Shown: positions 1 to 9,914, counted from the first letter of the stretch. The stretch is DNA of 64,000 nucleotides from Microbacterium sp. Leaf151 (GCF_001424225.1 NZ_LMOR01000001.1:687427-751426); one strand, 5' to 3'. The notes: generated by a model from the letters alone, not told the origin. Translations and numbers: made by a program.

Positions 1-244
1 AGATCCTCAGACGTTTCCCCGAGGCGGGGGTCGAAGCGATCCGCTTCGTAGGGCCGGACGTCCCCTCCTGGAAATGGGGGCCCAGAGCCGTTCCAGGCCG
101 TGGTCCGCGCGATACCTACGGCTAGGCCATGGTCGATCCCGACTTGACGCGATTTGTCCCCGCGTAGGGGCGTACAGGCCATTTCGAGGACCGGCGCGCG
201 GTAAGATGGGGGTTCCGACGAATCGATCTGGAGCGCGTTCACTC
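1..244. other. gyrB upstream region, no gene seen
   Basis: No convincing gene is seen between the window edge and gyrB. In related genomes a recF/DUF721 block normally lies just left of gyrB, so its 3' tail may end here. A perfect 7-bp inverted repeat (CGAAGCG-ATC-CGCTTCG, 32-48) follows a GC-rich arm and could be the terminator of the previous gene. TAAGAT at 200-205 is a possible -10 for gyrB, but no good -35 is visible. GGAG at 230-233 is the likely gyrB ribosome site. Confidence 0.4.
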
Positions 245-2281
245 ATGACGTCCGAAAACCCCGACAGCGTTTCCGAGGAACCCAAAGCGACCACCCCCGC
301 GAAGGTTCCCAACGAGTACGGGGCAGACGCCATCCAGGTGCTCGAAGGGCTCGAAGCCGTTCGCAAGCGTCCCGGTATGTACATCGGATCCACGGGTGAG
401 CGCGGACTCCATCACCTCGTGCAAGAGATCGTCGACAATTCCGTCGACGAGGCCCTCGCCGGCTATTGCGACACCATCGACGTCACGATCCTCAGCGACG
501 GCGCCGTCCGCGTGATCGACAACGGCCGCGGCATCCCTGTCGACATGCACCGTACAGAGGGCAAATCGACCGTCGAGGTCGTGCTCACCGTGCTGCACGC
601 CGGCGGCAAGTTCGGCGGCGGCGGCTACGCCGTGTCGGGCGGCCTGCACGGCGTCGGCTCCTCCGTCGTGAACGCCCTGTCGACGCGCCTCGAAGTCGAG
701 GTCCAGCGTCAGGGTCACGTGTGGCGCCAGTCGTTCCGCGACGGAGGAGTGCCGCTCGCCCCCCTCGCCAAAGAAGAGGAGAGCGACAAGACGGGCACGA
801 CGATCACGTTCTGGCCGGACGCAACGATCTTCGACACCGTCGACTTCGACTACGACACGCTGCGCACGCGCTTCCAGCAGATGGCGTTCCTCAACAAGGG
901 ACTCCGCATCAGCCTGCGCGACGAGCGCCCCCAGTCGATCGTCACCGAGGGGGAACCCGGCGAAGAGGTGACCGCGCCCCGGCACGACTCGTTCCTGTAC
1001 GAGCGCGGCTTGGTCGACTACGTCGAGCACCTCAACCGCGTGCGCAAGGCCGACGTCGTCAACGACGAGATCATCGAGGTCGAGTCCGAGGACACCGACC
1101 GCAAGATCGCCCTCGAGCTGGCGATGCAGTGGACCACGGCGTACACCGAGAACGTCTTCACCTACGCCAACACCATCAACACCCACGAGGGCGGCACGCA
1201 CGAAGAGGGCTTCCGCGCCGCGCTGACGACGCTCGTCAACCGCTATGCGCGCGCGAACAACCTCCTCAAGGAGAAAGACGACAACCTCACCGGCGACGAC
1301 ATCCGCGAGGGTCTGACCGCCGTCATCTCCGTGAAGCTGTCCGAGCCGCAGTTCGAGGGCCAGACCAAGACCAAGCTCGGCAACACCGAGGCTCGCGCGT
1401 ACGTGCAGAAGGTCGTCGGTGACAAGCTCGGCGACTGGTTCGACCGCAACCCGGGCCAGGCGAAGAACATCATCCGCAAGGCGATCGACGCCGCGACCGC
1501 GCGCCTCGCCGCCCGCAAGGCGCGCGAGACCGCGCGCCGCAAGAGCGTGTTCGAGTCGGCCGCGATGCCCGACAAACTCAAGGACTGCACCTCGAAGGAT
1601 CCGTCGATCAGCGAGATCTTCCTCGTCGAGGGTGACTCGGCCGGTGGCTCGGCCGTGCAGGGACGCGACCCGCACACGCAGGCCATCCTGGCGCTGCGCG
1701 GCAAGATCCTCAATGTCGAGCGTGCCCGCCTCGACCGCGCCCTCGGCAACAAAGAGGTGCAGGCGATGATCCAGGCCTTCGGCACGGGTATCGGCGAAGA
1801 CTTCGACATGGCCAAGGCTCGGTACCACAAGATCGTCCTCATGGCCGATGCCGATGTCGACGGCCAGCACATCACCACGCTGCTGCTGACGCTGCTCTTC
1901 CGCTACATGCGCGGGCTCATCGAGGCGGGCTACGTCTACCTCGCCCAGCCGCCGCTCTACCGCCTCAAGTGGTCGAATCACCCGCACGAATACGCCTACA
2001 GCGACCGCGAGCGCGACGCGATGCTCGTCGATGGACAGGCCTCCGGACGCCGTATCCCGAAAGACAACGGCATCCAGCGCTACAAGGGTCTGGGCGAGAT
2101 GAACGACCACGAGCTGTGGGAGACCACGATGGACCCCGAGACCCGCACGCTCAAGCAGGTCACGATCGACGACGCCGCATCGGCCGACGAGATCTTCTCG
2201 GTGCTCATGGGTGAAGACGTCGAGTCGCGTCGTACGTTCATCCAGCGCAACGCCAAAGACGTCCGCTTCCTCGACATCTGA
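245..2281 (+). CDS. gyrB: DNA gyrase subunit B
   Basis: ATPase subunit of type IIA topoisomerase; with GyrA it introduces negative supercoils. The GHKL ATPase N-terminus shows the family signatures ([32 protein letters not shown]). The TOPRIM domain carries EGDSAGGSA near residue 461 and the DADVDG metal motif, and the C-terminus has the conserved [10 protein letters not shown]. The 678-aa length is normal. The frame is open further upstream, but the ATG at 245 gives the expected Met-Thr-Ser start, with GGAG 11 nt before it; the longer reading would add 57 residues unlike GyrB. gyrA follows after 62 bp, so the two are probably co-transcribed. Confidence 0.98.
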   Translation: MTSENPDSVSEEPKATTPAKVPNEYGADAIQVLEGLEAVRKRPGMYIGSTGERGLHHLVQEIVDNSVDEALAGYCDTIDVTILSDGAVRVIDNGRGIPVDMHRTEGKSTVEVVLTVLHAGGKFGGGGYAVSGGLHGVGSSVVNALSTRLEVEVQRQGHVWRQSFRDGGVPLAPLAKEEESDKTGTTITFWPDATIFDTVDFDYDTLRTRFQQMAFLNKGLRISLRDERPQSIVTEGEPGEEVTAPRHDSFLYERGLVDYVEHLNRVRKADVVNDEIIEVESEDTDRKIALELAMQWTTAYTENVFTYANTINTHEGGTHEEGFRAALTTLVNRYARANNLLKEKDDNLTGDDIREGLTAVISVKLSEPQFEGQTKTKLGNTEARAYVQKVVGDKLGDWFDRNPGQAKNIIRKAIDAATARLAARKARETARRKSVFESAAMPDKLKDCTSKDPSISEIFLVEGDSAGGSAVQGRDPHTQAILALRGKILNVERARLDRALGNKEVQAMIQAFGTGIGEDFDMAKARYHKIVLMADADVDGQHITTLLLTLLFRYMRGLIEAGYVYLAQPPLYRLKWSNHPHEYAYSDRERDAMLVDGQASGRRIPKDNGIQRYKGLGEMNDHELWETTMDPETRTLKQVTIDDAASADEIFSVLMGEDVESRRTFIQRNAKDVRFLDI

Positions 2282-2343
2282 TCGCGTCGGCGCGACACCG
2301 ACGGCACCGACAGACGACGCACGCACTACGGAACTGAGAAGAC

Positions 2344-4974
2344 ATGGCTGACGACACCACTCCCGAGCCCACCCAAGCGCCCGAGGAAGCGGCTCACAAC
2401 CACGGCAAGATCGACCAGGTCGACCTGCAGCTCGAGATGCAGCGGAGCTACCTCGACTACGCGATGAGCGTCATCGTCGGGCGCGCTCTGCCCGACGTGC
2501 GCGACGGCCTCAAGCCCGTGCACCGCCGTGTGATCTACGGCATGTACGACGGCGGCTTCCGCCCCGACAAGTCGTTCTCGAAGTGCGCGCGCGTCGTCGG
2601 CGAGGTCATGGGGCACTACCACCCGCACGGTGACGCCCCCATCTACGACGCTCTCGTGCGTCTGGTGCAGCCGTGGTCGCTGCGCTACCCGCTCGCCCTG
2701 GGCCAGGGCAACTTCGGCTCCCCCGGTAATCAGGGCGCGGCCGCCCCGCGGTACACCGAGACGAAAATGTCTCCTCTCGCGCTCGAGATGGTGCGCGACA
2801 TCGAAGAAGAGACGGTCGACTTCGAGGACAACTACGACGGCCAGACCCAGGAGCCGACGGTTCTGCCGGCCCGCTTCCCCAACCTGCTCGTCAACGGTTC
2901 GGTCGGCATCGCCGTCGGTATGGCGACGAACATCCCGCCGCACAACCTCCGCGAGGTCTCAGCCGGCGCGCTGTGGGCTCTGGAGAACCCGGATGCCACG
3001 CGCGAAGAACTGCTCGAGGCGCTCATGCAGCGCATTCCCGGCCCCGACTTCCCGACGCGCGCGCAGATCCTCGGAACGCGCGGCATCAAAGATGCGTATC
3101 GCACGGGTCGCGGCTCGATCACGATGCGCGCGGTGGTCAACATCGAAGAGATCCAGGGCCGCACGTGCCTGGTGATCACCGAACTGCCCTATCAGGTCAA
3201 CCCCGACAACGTCGCGGTCAAGATCGGCGATCTCGCCCGCGAGGGCAAGATCACCGGCGTCGCCGACATCCGCGACGAAAGCTCCGGTCGTACCGGTCAG
3301 CGCCTCGTCGTCGTGCTGAAGCGCGACGCCGTCGCGAAGGTGGTCCTGAACAACCTCTACAAGCACACCCAGCTGCAGGAGAACTTCGGGGCCAACATGC
3401 TGGCGATCGTCGACGGTGTGCCGCGCACGCTGTCACTCGACGGCTTCATCAGCCTGTGGATCGACCACCAGGTCGAGGTCATCGTCCGGCGCACGCGGTA
3501 TCGCCTGCGCAAGGCCGAAGAGCGCATGCACATCCTGCGCGGCTACCTGAAGGCACTCGACGCTCTCGACGACGTCATCGCGCTCATCCGCCGCTCTCCC
3601 ACGGCGCAGGATGCCAACGAGGGCCTGCAGAAGCTCCTCGACATCGATGACATCCAGGCGCAGGCCATCCTCGACATGCAGCTGCGGCGTCTGGCGGCAC
3701 TCGAGCGCCAGAAGATCGTCGACGAGGCGACCGAGCTCGAAGCGCGCATCGCCGACTACAACGACATCCTCGCCACCCCCGGGCGCCAGCGCACCATCAT
3801 CCGCGACGAGCTCACGGCGATCACCGACAGGTTCGGCGACGACCGTCGTACCGAGATCCTGCACGGCTTCGACGGCGACGTCTCGATCGAAGACCTCATC
3901 GCCGAAGAAGAGATGGTCGTCACCGTCACCCGTGACGGCTACATCAAGCGCACGCGTAGCGACAACTACCGGTCGCAGCATCGCGGGGGCAAGGGCGTAA
4001 AGGGTGCGCAGCTGCGTGCCGACGACGTCGTCGAGCACTTCTTCGTCACCACGACCCACCATTGGTTGCTGTTCTTCACCAACAAGGGCCGGGTCTACCG
4101 CTCCAAGGCCTACGAGGTTCCTGAAGCCGGTCGGGATGCCAAGGGCCAGCACGTCGCGAACCTGCTGGCGCTGCAGCCCGACGAGGAGATCGCCCAGATC
4201 CTCGACATCCGCGACTACGAGGTCTCGACCTACCTGGTCCTCGCCACGCGCGCCGGCCTGGTGAAGAAGACCCGTCTGTCCGAGTACGACACCAACCGCC
4301 AGGGCGGCGTGATCGCCATCAAGCTGCGCGGTCAGGTCTCGGAAGACGGGGACGACACCGAGCAGGGCAGCGCCGATGAGCTGGTCAGCGCGATGCTGGT
4401 CGACGAGGGCGACGACATCCTCCTCATCAGCCGACTCGGCATGTCACTGCGCTTCTCCGCCACCGACAGCGCGTTGCGCCCCATGGGTCGGTCCACCTCG
4501 GGCGTGAAGGGCATGGACTTCCGCGACGGAGACAGTCTGCTCTCGGCATCCGTCGCCAAGGATGACGAATTCGTCTTCGTGGTGACAGAAGGCGGCTACG
4601 CCAAGCGCACAGCCGTCACCGAATACCGCATGCAGAACCGCGGCGGACTGGGCATCAAGGTGGCCCGTCTGACCGACGATCGCGGCGTCCTCGCGGGCGG
4701 GATGATGGTGTCCGAGGGTGACGAGGTCCTCGTGGTTCTTGCCAGTGGCAAGGTGGTACGCTCCTCCGTGGCCGAGGTGCCCGCTAAGGGACGCGACACG
4801 ATGGGTGTCGTTTTCGCCCGGGCCGGTGGCGACGATCGCATCATCGCGATCGCCCGCAACGCCGAGCGGAACCTGGCCGAGACGACGGAGACGACCACAG
4901 AGCCTCCCGCATCCCCTGCGGATGAGGCCGACGCCTCCGCTCCCGAGACCCCTGAGGAAAGTACTGACGCATGA
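2344..4974 (+). CDS. gyrA: DNA gyrase subunit A
   Basis: Breakage-reunion subunit of gyrase. The catalytic tyrosine lies in AAPRYTE at about residue 137. The quinolone-determining segment reads [10 protein letters not shown]; it has Ala where E. coli has Ser83, as actinobacteria often do, and Pro at the next position where M. tuberculosis has Ser. The C-terminal beta-pinwheel repeats end in an acidic Pro/Thr/Ala-rich tail of about 40 residues. The 876-aa length is normal. Its stop overlaps the next start by 4 bp (ATGA), so the DUF3566 gene is translationally coupled. Confidence 0.98.
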   Translation: MADDTTPEPTQAPEEAAHNHGKIDQVDLQLEMQRSYLDYAMSVIVGRALPDVRDGLKPVHRRVIYGMYDGGFRPDKSFSKCARVVGEVMGHYHPHGDAPIYDALVRLVQPWSLRYPLALGQGNFGSPGNQGAAAPRYTETKMSPLALEMVRDIEEETVDFEDNYDGQTQEPTVLPARFPNLLVNGSVGIAVGMATNIPPHNLREVSAGALWALENPDATREELLEALMQRIPGPDFPTRAQILGTRGIKDAYRTGRGSITMRAVVNIEEIQGRTCLVITELPYQVNPDNVAVKIGDLAREGKITGVADIRDESSGRTGQRLVVVLKRDAVAKVVLNNLYKHTQLQENFGANMLAIVDGVPRTLSLDGFISLWIDHQVEVIVRRTRYRLRKAEERMHILRGYLKALDALDDVIALIRRSPTAQDANEGLQKLLDIDDIQAQAILDMQLRRLAALERQKIVDEATELEARIADYNDILATPGRQRTIIRDELTAITDRFGDDRRTEILHGFDGDVSIEDLIAEEEMVVTVTRDGYIKRTRSDNYRSQHRGGKGVKGAQLRADDVVEHFFVTTTHHWLLFFTNKGRVYRSKAYEVPEAGRDAKGQHVANLLALQPDEEIAQILDIRDYEVSTYLVLATRAGLVKKTRLSEYDTNRQGGVIAIKLRGQVSEDGDDTEQGSADELVSAMLVDEGDDILLISRLGMSLRFSATDSALRPMGRSTSGVKGMDFRDGDSLLSASVAKDDEFVFVVTEGGYAKRTAVTEYRMQNRGGLGIKVARLTDDRGVLAGGMMVSEGDEVLVVLASGKVVRSSVAEVPAKGRDTMGVVFARAGGDDRIIAIARNAERNLAETTETTTEPPASPADEADASAPETPEESTDA

Positions 4975-5372
4975 GCACGGTAGCTGACAAGCTTGCGAAG
5001 AAGTCGACTCACAAGACCCAGGCCAAGCAGGTGCGACTGCGCCTGGTCTACATCGACTTCTGGTCGGCCGTGAAGCTGTCGTTCCTCGCGGCGGTGGCCC
5101 TGGCCATCGTCACCGTGGTCTCGTACTTCCTGCTCTACCTGGTCGTCTCGGCAACGCTTCTGCCGCGACTCGATGAGTTCTTCGTGAGCTTCACCGACGG
5201 CGGAGCCAGCCTGTCGCAGTATGTCGGGCTGCCCCAGGTGATGGCTTTCGCGGCGATCATCGCCATCCTGAATCTCGTCGTCGTCACGGTGCTCGGTGCC
5301 GTCATGGCGGGGATCTACAACCTCGCCGTGAAGGTGACGGGTGGCCTGCTCGTCGGGTTCACTTCGAACTGA
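4971..5372 (+). CDS. DUF3566 family membrane protein
   Basis: A 133-aa protein with a basic N-terminus (about 35 residues) and two membrane segments: one after [20 protein letters not shown], and a second around [20 protein letters not shown]. This matches the DUF3566 family found directly downstream of gyrA in actinobacteria (Rv0007 position in M. tuberculosis). The molecular role is unknown; family position suggests envelope or division. It overlaps gyrA by 4 bp and is the last gene before the tRNA pair. Confidence 0.9.
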   Translation: MSTVADKLAKKSTHKTQAKQVRLRLVYIDFWSAVKLSFLAAVALAIVTVVSYFLLYLVVSATLLPRLDEFFVSFTDGGASLSQYVGLPQVMAFAAIIAILNLVVVTVLGAVMAGIYNLAVKVTGGLLVGFTSN

Positions 5373-5380
5373 CGTCGATT

Positions 5381-5408
5381 CGTGAAAACCTCGGGATTCC
5401 GGTAAAGT
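5381..5408 (+). promoter_or_regulatory. possible promoter of the tRNA-Ile/Ala pair
   Basis: TAAAGT at 5403-5408 could be a -10 box, with CGTGAA at 5381-5386 as a poor -35 and a 16-bp spacer. The placement, about 30 nt before the mature tRNA-Ile 5' end, is sensible, but the -35 match is weak. Confidence 0.33.
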
Positions 5409-5440
5409 CTTCGAGGTTGACATGATCACGTCAGCGAGAC

Positions 5441-5514
5441 GGGGCTATAGCTCAGGCGGTTAGAGCGCTTCACTGATAATGAAGAGGTCCCAGGTTCAAG
5501 TCCTGGTAGCCCCA
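5441..5514 (+). tRNA. tRNA-Ile (GAT)
   Basis: A 74-nt cloverleaf. The acceptor GGGGCTA pairs with TAGCCCC and the discriminator is A. The anticodon stem CTTCA/TGAAG encloses loop CTGATAA, giving anticodon GAT. The T arm has GGTTCAAGTCC. CCA is not encoded. It sits right after gyrA-DUF3566, as in many actinobacteria. Confidence 0.97.
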
Positions 5515-5527
5515 CCCCTTCCCTCGC

Positions 5528-5600
5528 GGGGCCTTAGCTCAGCTGGTAGAGCGCCTGCTTTGCAAGCAGGATGTCAGGAGTTCGAATCTCCTAGGCTCCA
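5528..5600 (+). tRNA. tRNA-Ala (TGC)
   Basis: A 73-nt cloverleaf. The acceptor GGGGCCT pairs with AGGCTCC (one G-U) and the discriminator is A. The anticodon stem CCTGC/GCAGG encloses TTTGCAA, giving TGC. CCA is not encoded. It lies 13 bp after tRNA-Ile, so one transcript is likely. Confidence 0.97.
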
Positions 5601-5606
5601 CAACAT

Positions 5607-5646
5607 CGAAGAGCCGGTCCATGAGGACCGGCTCTTCGCTTTTCTC
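5607..5646 (+). terminator. rho-independent terminator after the tRNA pair
   Basis: A perfect 14-bp stem (5607-5620 with 5625-5638) closes an ATGA loop and is followed by CTTTTCTCTT. This is the best classical terminator in the first 20 kb and closes the tRNA-Ile/Ala transcript. Confidence 0.9.
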
Positions 5647-5663
5647 TTCGCTAGAGTCTGGTC

Positions 5664-6092
5664 ATGGACATGCGGGTCGCCGCGTACGCCGTCATCACCG
5701 ACGCCGACGATCGCGTGCTGCTCGCCCACTGGATCGACGGACGACGGGCCGCGTGGACGCTGCCCGGTGGCGGACTCGAGCCCGGGGAGGACCCTGTGCA
5801 CGCCGTCCGCCGTGAGGTGAGAGAAGAAACCGGGTTCCGAGTCTCGGTGGGTGAGCTGCTCGGCATCCATTCGCGGGTCATCCCCGCCGAAGCGCGCTTG
5901 GCCGACGACTCGTCCGGCCCGCTGCACACCCTGCGCATCGTGTATCGCGCGGGGATCGTGGGGGGCCGGCTCCGCAACGAGACGGACGGCTCGACGGACC
6001 GAGCAGAGTGGTTCACCCTGGGCGCGGCCAGAAGACTGCGCCGGGTGCAGTTGGTCGACGTCGCGCTGCGAATGGCGGGCCTGCGGGCGTGA
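5664..6092 (+). CDS. NUDIX hydrolase
   Basis: A 142-aa single-domain protein with a complete Nudix box (G-x5-E-x7-REVREETGF) at about residues 35-57. Family members hydrolyse nucleoside diphosphates linked to a moiety X; the substrate cannot be read from the sequence. A second Met two codons in (5670) is an alternative start. It faces the aminoacyl-tRNA deacylase gene tail-to-tail with only 6 bp between stops. Confidence 0.9.
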   Translation: MDMRVAAYAVITDADDRVLLAHWIDGRRAAWTLPGGGLEPGEDPVHAVRREVREETGFRVSVGELLGIHSRVIPAEARLADDSSGPLHTLRIVYRAGIVGGRLRNETDGSTDRAEWFTLGAARRLRRVQLVDVALRMAGLRA

Positions 6093-6098
6093 CGTTAC

Positions 6099-6572
6099 TC
6101 AGGCGCGGTCGGACGTGATGTCGGCGACGACCGCGTCGTAGGCGGCGATCAGGTCATCGGCGTCGACGAACAGGCTGAAGCCGTGCGCGCCGGCGCCCAT
6201 GGCGATGCGGGAGCCCACGATGCGTTCGTCGGCGAAAACGGGCCAAGCGGTTGTACTGCCGATCGGCACGATGGTGCCACGTTCGTAGCCCGTCGCCGAG
6301 AGTGCCAACTCGGGCTCGGGAAGACGGAGCTTGTTCACGCCCACCACAGCTCGGAGCTTGGGCCACGAGATCGCGCGATCGCCGGGAACGAGGGCGAAGA
6401 GGTAGGTATCGTCGGACCGCTTGACGACGAGCGTCTTGACGATGGATGCCGAAGAGATCCCGAGGAGTTCGGCCGCCTCATCGAGGCTCGACGCCGCGGG
6501 ACGCTCGCGAACCTCGACAGAAAGGCCGCGCTCTCGCGCGGCCTCTCTGACTCTGATGGTGGGATCGCTCAC
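6099..6572 (-). CDS. YbaK/ProX-type aminoacyl-tRNA deacylase
   Basis: A 157-aa protein of the YbaK/aminoacyl-tRNA editing family, which hydrolyses mischarged tRNAs such as Cys- or Ala-tRNA-Pro. Family features are the N-terminal VREAARERGLSVEVRERP, IVKTLVVKRSDD with the conserved Lys, and the C-terminal GAGAHGFSLFVDADDLI. The GTG start at 6572 overlaps the upstream stop by 4 bp (GTGA). That makes this start far more likely than longer versions, which would run through the neighbouring gene. Preference among Pro/Cys/Ala cannot be decided. Confidence 0.85.
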   Translation of the reverse strand: MSDPTIRVREAARERGLSVEVRERPAASSLDEAAELLGISSASIVKTLVVKRSDDTYLFALVPGDRAISWPKLRAVVGVNKLRLPEPELALSATGYERGTIVPIGSTTAWPVFADERIVGSRIAMGAGAHGFSLFVDADDLIAAYDAVVADITSDRA

Positions 6573-7141
6573 GCGTCCGGGGCGCGCAGGGGGTCGTCGG
6601 CCACCCACAGCTCGTCGTCGGCCCGCAGCGTCTGCCAGGCCGCGTATGCCACGCCGGCGGCCGCCACGACACCGAGGATGATGGCGATGACGCCACCGGC
6701 ACCGATGCCGTCGTGCTGCGACGGCAGCTTCTTGGCGAGACGCTTCGACGCCTGCTTGCCGTACTTCTCGGCACGCTTGGCGTACTTGTGGGTGTCGAGT
6801 TCGAACCCACGCCCCTTCGCGATGCGGTCGCGGGTGTCGCCTGCGGCATCCCACACCGACATCGCTCCCCCGACCACGGCTCCGGCAGCAGGAACGACCT
6901 TGTTGCTCAGGAAGCGGTTGCTGTACTTCACGCTCTTGTCGACGTACGGTGCGGCGTACTTGCTGTAGCCGTCCTGTACGGCGGGGACGAGATCTTCGCG
7001 GCTGAAGCGACCGAGCTGGTGGCCGGCTTCACGAGCGACCTTCCCGCTCTCGCCCAGCAGCACCTGCTGCGACTCCCACACCTTGGCGGCGTGCTTCTGG
7101 AGCTTGCGCAGTTCCTTCTTGCTCTTGCGGCTGAGGCCCAC
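6569..7141 (-). CDS. hypothetical membrane-anchored protein
   Basis: 190 aa. The N-terminal about 50 residues are basic and helical (LSRKSKKELRKLQKHAAKVW). A glycine/alanine-rich apolar stretch (PAAGAVVGGAMSV) follows, then a Lys-rich helical part, one clear transmembrane helix near residues 145-168 (GVIAIILGVVAAAGVAYAAW) and a short acidic tail (ADDELWVADD). I do not recognise a domain; similar proteins occur as uncharacterised genes in Microbacteriaceae. It is translationally coupled to the deacylase downstream. Confidence 0.75.
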   Translation of the reverse strand: MGLSRKSKKELRKLQKHAAKVWESQQVLLGESGKVAREAGHQLGRFSREDLVPAVQDGYSKYAAPYVDKSVKYSNRFLSNKVVPAAGAVVGGAMSVWDAAGDTRDRIAKGRGFELDTHKYAKRAEKYGKQASKRLAKKLPSQHDGIGAGGVIAIILGVVAAAGVAYAAWQTLRADDELWVADDPLRAPDA

Positions 7142-7241
7142 GGCTCATCCTCCCTGTCGATGGGATGTACGTCCGATCATCTTGCCAGACCGGGCCGCTC
7201 GGCCCGCCGACCCTTGCAGATAACTCTGAGAGAATGTACCC

Positions 7242-7799
7242 ATGGCCAACCACACCGCCGTCGCGACCTTGCACACCAACCACGGCGACATCGTCGTCAA
7301 CCTGTTCGGAGACCACGCTCCCCGGACCGTCCGCAACTTCATCGGTCTTTCCGATGGCTCGCAGGAGTGGACCAACCCGGCGACGGGTGCCAAGGGCGAC
7401 GGTCCCCTGTACAAGGACGTCATCTTCCACCGCATCATCCCCAACTTCATGATCCAGGGCGGCGACCCGCTCGGTCAGGGCGTCGGCGGACCCGGCTACA
7501 ACTTCAACGACGAGATCAGCCCCGAGCTCGACTTCACCCAGCCCTACAAGCTGGCCATGGCGAACGCGGGTCTCGGCCGCAACGCCATCACCGGTCAGCC
7601 CGAGGGCACGAACGGCTCGCAGTTCTTCATCACCACCGACCCGACTCCGTGGCTCCAGGGCAAGCACACCATCTTCGGTGAGGTCGCAGACGACGCCTCG
7701 AAGGCCGTCGTCGACGCGATCGCCGCCGTTCCCACCGCCGCTGGCGACCGCCCGATCGAGCCCGTGGTGCTCACCTCGGTCGACGTCGTCTCGGTCTGA
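7242..7799 (+). CDS. ppiA: cyclophilin-type peptidyl-prolyl cis-trans isomerase
   Basis: 185 aa, cytoplasmic (no signal peptide). Cyclophilin motifs include FHRIIPNFMIQGGDP, which holds the catalytic Arg and the FxMQGGD-like core, and GTNGSQFFITTDPTPWLQGKHTIFG. It catalyses prolyl isomerisation in protein folding. The position matches ppiA (Rv0009) next to the gyrase/tRNA block of mycobacteria. Its ATG lies just after the divergent membrane gene, and the rhomboid gene follows at 18 bp. Confidence 0.95.
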   Translation: MANHTAVATLHTNHGDIVVNLFGDHAPRTVRNFIGLSDGSQEWTNPATGAKGDGPLYKDVIFHRIIPNFMIQGGDPLGQGVGGPGYNFNDEISPELDFTQPYKLAMANAGLGRNAITGQPEGTNGSQFFITTDPTPWLQGKHTIFGEVADDASKAVVDAIAAVPTAAGDRPIEPVVLTSVDVVSV

Positions 7800-7817
7800 C
7801 CTCACGGGCGGCGGCGG

Positions 7818-8747
7818 GTGTCCACCACCGAGGAGTTCCGTCGCAACAGCGACAACTTCTGTTACCGGCATCCTCACCGGCAGAGCTTCGTGCTGTGCCA
7901 GCGGTGCATGCGCACCGTCTGTTCGGAGTGCCGCACACCCGCCGCCGTCGGCGTCATCTGCCCGGAGTGCATGGCGCAGCAGCAGGCCGCTCAGACGCCC
8001 GCCCAGAAGAAGGCCGAGCGGCGCTGGGCTTCGCGCTCGCGGCCGATGACCGTGGTCGCCTCCGGTCGGCCTCGTGTGACGCTCACCATCGTCGCCGTGA
8101 CCGGGCTCGTGTACATCATCGGTCTGATCCCGGGTGTCGGCGGGCTGGTCGCGAACCTCCTCGCTTTCAACAGCATCTTCGTGCTGCCTCAGGCGGGGGT
8201 CTTCCAACCGTGGCGGCTCTTCACCGTCGCGCTCGTCCACAGCGGGTTCTTCCACGTCGGCCTGAACATGCTGGCGCTGTGGTTCATCGGGCGCAGTCTC
8301 GAGCCGATGCTCGGCCGCGCGCGCTTCCTGGTGCTTTATCTGTTGGGGGCGCTGGGCGGGTCGGTGGCCGTGACGCTGCTGGCTCCCGGCGTCTGGACGG
8401 TCGGAGCGTCGGGGGCGATCTTCGCGCTCTTCGGGGCATTGCTCGTCATCGGGCGGCACATCGGCGCCGACATCCGCGTGATCGGCATCCTGATCGCCAT
8501 CAACTTCGCCTGGCCGTTCGTTCTCGCGGCCATCAACGCCATCGGTTCGGGCGACTTCATCGGGTCACTGACCGCCGTGGGCATTTCGTGGCAGGCCCAC
8601 CTCGGCGGGCTGATCACCGGCGCACTGGTCGGACTGATCTACGCCCGTACGCGCACCGCGTCGCGACGCGGTGTGCAGATCGGGTCGCTCGTGGGGCTCG
8701 GCGTCGCGCTGCTCGCGCTTCTGGCGATATCCGCCGTGCTGTTCTGA
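7818..8747 (+). CDS. rhomboid family intramembrane serine protease with N-terminal zinc-binding region
   Basis: 309 aa with a GTG start preceded by a G-rich site. Residues 15-51 hold seven cysteines in CxxC pairs plus His (C15, C27/C30, C35/C38, C48/C51), a zinc-ribbon/B-box-like cap seen in actinobacterial rhomboids. Six or seven membrane helices follow from about residue 85. Rhomboid catalytic features are HSGFFHVGLN (about 141-150), the nucleophile in GASG (Ser198) and the histidine in AHLGG (His261). Predicted role: cleavage of membrane proteins; the substrate is unknown. Confidence 0.92.
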   Translation: MSTTEEFRRNSDNFCYRHPHRQSFVLCQRCMRTVCSECRTPAAVGVICPECMAQQQAAQTPAQKKAERRWASRSRPMTVVASGRPRVTLTIVAVTGLVYIIGLIPGVGGLVANLLAFNSIFVLPQAGVFQPWRLFTVALVHSGFFHVGLNMLALWFIGRSLEPMLGRARFLVLYLLGALGGSVAVTLLAPGVWTVGASGAIFALFGALLVIGRHIGADIRVIGILIAINFAWPFVLAAINAIGSGDFIGSLTAVGISWQAHLGGLITGALVGLIYARTRTASRRGVQIGSLVGLGVALLALLAISAVLF

Positions 8748-8753
8748 TGTGAG

Positions 8754-8774
8754 TTATCCACAGGTTCATCCACA
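8754..8774 (+). promoter_or_regulatory. DnaA-box pair in an intergenic spacer
   Basis: TTATCCACA at 8754-8762 is a perfect DnaA box. Four bases later TCATCCACA (8766-8774) is a one-mismatch copy on the same strand. Both lie in the 54-bp gap between the rhomboid gene and crgA. Confidence 0.55.
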
Positions 8775-8801
8775 GATGGGGATGAATTACACCGGTGTAA
8801 G

Positions 8802-9041
8802 TCAGCGCCACCGGGTGGTCATGAGGAAACCCACGAAGGCGATTCCGAAGCCGATTACGAGGTTCCAGGCGCCGATGCCGGGGATCGGGAACGTGGAATT
8901 GCTGAGATAGAAGACCAGCACCCACACGAGACCGACCAGCATGAGACCGATCATGATGGGGAGGAACCACACCGGGTTCGGAGCCGAGTTGCCATCGGTG
9001 CGTTCTGCGATCGGGTCGTCGCCTTTGCCAGTTCGAGCCAT
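8802..9041 (-). CDS. crgA: cell division protein CrgA
   Basis: 79 aa with two transmembrane helices (WFLPIMIGLMLVGLVWVLVF and WNLVIGFGIAFVGFLMTTRW) and the CrgA-typical NPVWF and FPIPGIGAWN motifs. In mycobacteria and Streptomyces CrgA binds FtsZ, FtsI and PBPs and helps septum placement and assembly. Its position near the pknA/pknB block matches Rv0011c. It is divergent from the sortase gene across a 54-bp gap. Confidence 0.95.
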   Translation of the reverse strand: MARTGKGDDPIAERTDGNSAPNPVWFLPIMIGLMLVGLVWVLVFYLSNSTFPIPGIGAWNLVIGFGIAFVGFLMTTRWR

Positions 9042-9095
9042 GGGCCACAGTCTAATGCTCAGCGGTCACCGAACCCACGGAACTAGAATCGCCCC

Positions 9096-9914
9096 GTGCA
9101 GACCGACACGCAGCCGCTGACCCGCCGTGATCGGCGTGCAGCGTCGACGCCTCCGCCCGCACCCGCCCCCCGTCGACGGGTGTCGGTCATCGGTGTGATC
9201 GGCGATCTGCTCGTCACGGCGGGGGTCCTCGTGCTGCTGTTCGTGGTCTGGCAGCTGTGGATCGGCGATGCCATCATCGGCGCCCAGTTCAAGGACGAAG
9301 GCAAACAGCTGAGTGAGCAATGGGCAGCCGATCCCCAGATCCCGGCGCCCAGCGCCTCGGCCGCGCCCGACGCCCCCGACCAGCCCGCCGGCCCCCCGAC
9401 GGCGGAGCCGCCCGCGCTGGAGCAGCCGGGCGACGCCGAGCGATTCGGCGTGGTCCACATTCCGAGATTCGGTCCCGACTACCTCTTCACCGTCGCGGGC
9501 GGTGTCAGCGCGTCGCGCACCCTCGACCCGATCGGGCTTGGACACTACCCCGACACCGCGATGCCCGGTGCCGTCGGCAACTTCGCCATCGCCGGGCACC
9601 GGGGCAGCCACGGTGCACCCTTCGCCGATCTGCCCTCGCTTCGCGTGGGAGACGCGGTCGTGATCGAGACCGAAGAGGGGTGGTTCACCTACCGCTACCG
9701 CAACCTCGAGTACGTGCGGCCCGACGGTGTCGACGTTCTTCTCCCGCTGCCGCAGCAGCCACAGGTGCAGGCAACCGACCGCGTCATCACCATGACCACT
9801 TGCAGCCCGCGCTACGGCTTCTCGGAGCGCGCGATCGCGTACGGCGTCTTCGAGTCGTTCACGCCCCGCACCGACGCGGGTCCCCCGCTTTCCCTCACCA
9901 CTGGAGCAGCCTGA
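9096..9914 (+). CDS. class E sortase
   Basis: 272 aa. The N-terminus is cytoplasmic and Pro/Arg-rich, with one membrane anchor at about residues 31-55, an Ala/Pro-rich linker (80-110), and the sortase domain from about 115. The catalytic set is visible: His168 in AGHRG, Cys236 in TMTTC, and a downstream Arg in SERAIAYG. Class E sortases of high-GC actinobacteria attach LAxTG-type proteins to the wall. The stop overlaps the start of the next small gene (TGATG). Substrates are not in this window. Confidence 0.93.
   Translation: MQTDTQPLTRRDRRAASTPPPAPAPRRRVSVIGVIGDLLVTAGVLVLLFVVWQLWIGDAIIGAQFKDEGKQLSEQWAADPQIPAPSASAAPDAPDQPAGPPTAEPPALEQPGDAERFGVVHIPRFGPDYLFTVAGGVSASRTLDPIGLGHYPDTAMPGAVGNFAIAGHRGSHGAPFADLPSLRVGDAVVIETEEGWFTYRYRNLEYVRPDGVDVLLPLPQQPQVQATDRVITMTTCSPRYGFSERAIAYGVFESFTPRTDAGPPLSLTTGAA

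Noticed and set aside
239-2326. 695-codon open frame on the minus strand opposite gyrB
   Set aside because: Composition is that of an antisense shadow of GC-rich coding DNA; the + strand is unmistakable gyrB.
4596-5429. 277-codon minus-strand frame across the gyrA tail and DUF3566
   Set aside because: Opposite two recognised genes; no family features.
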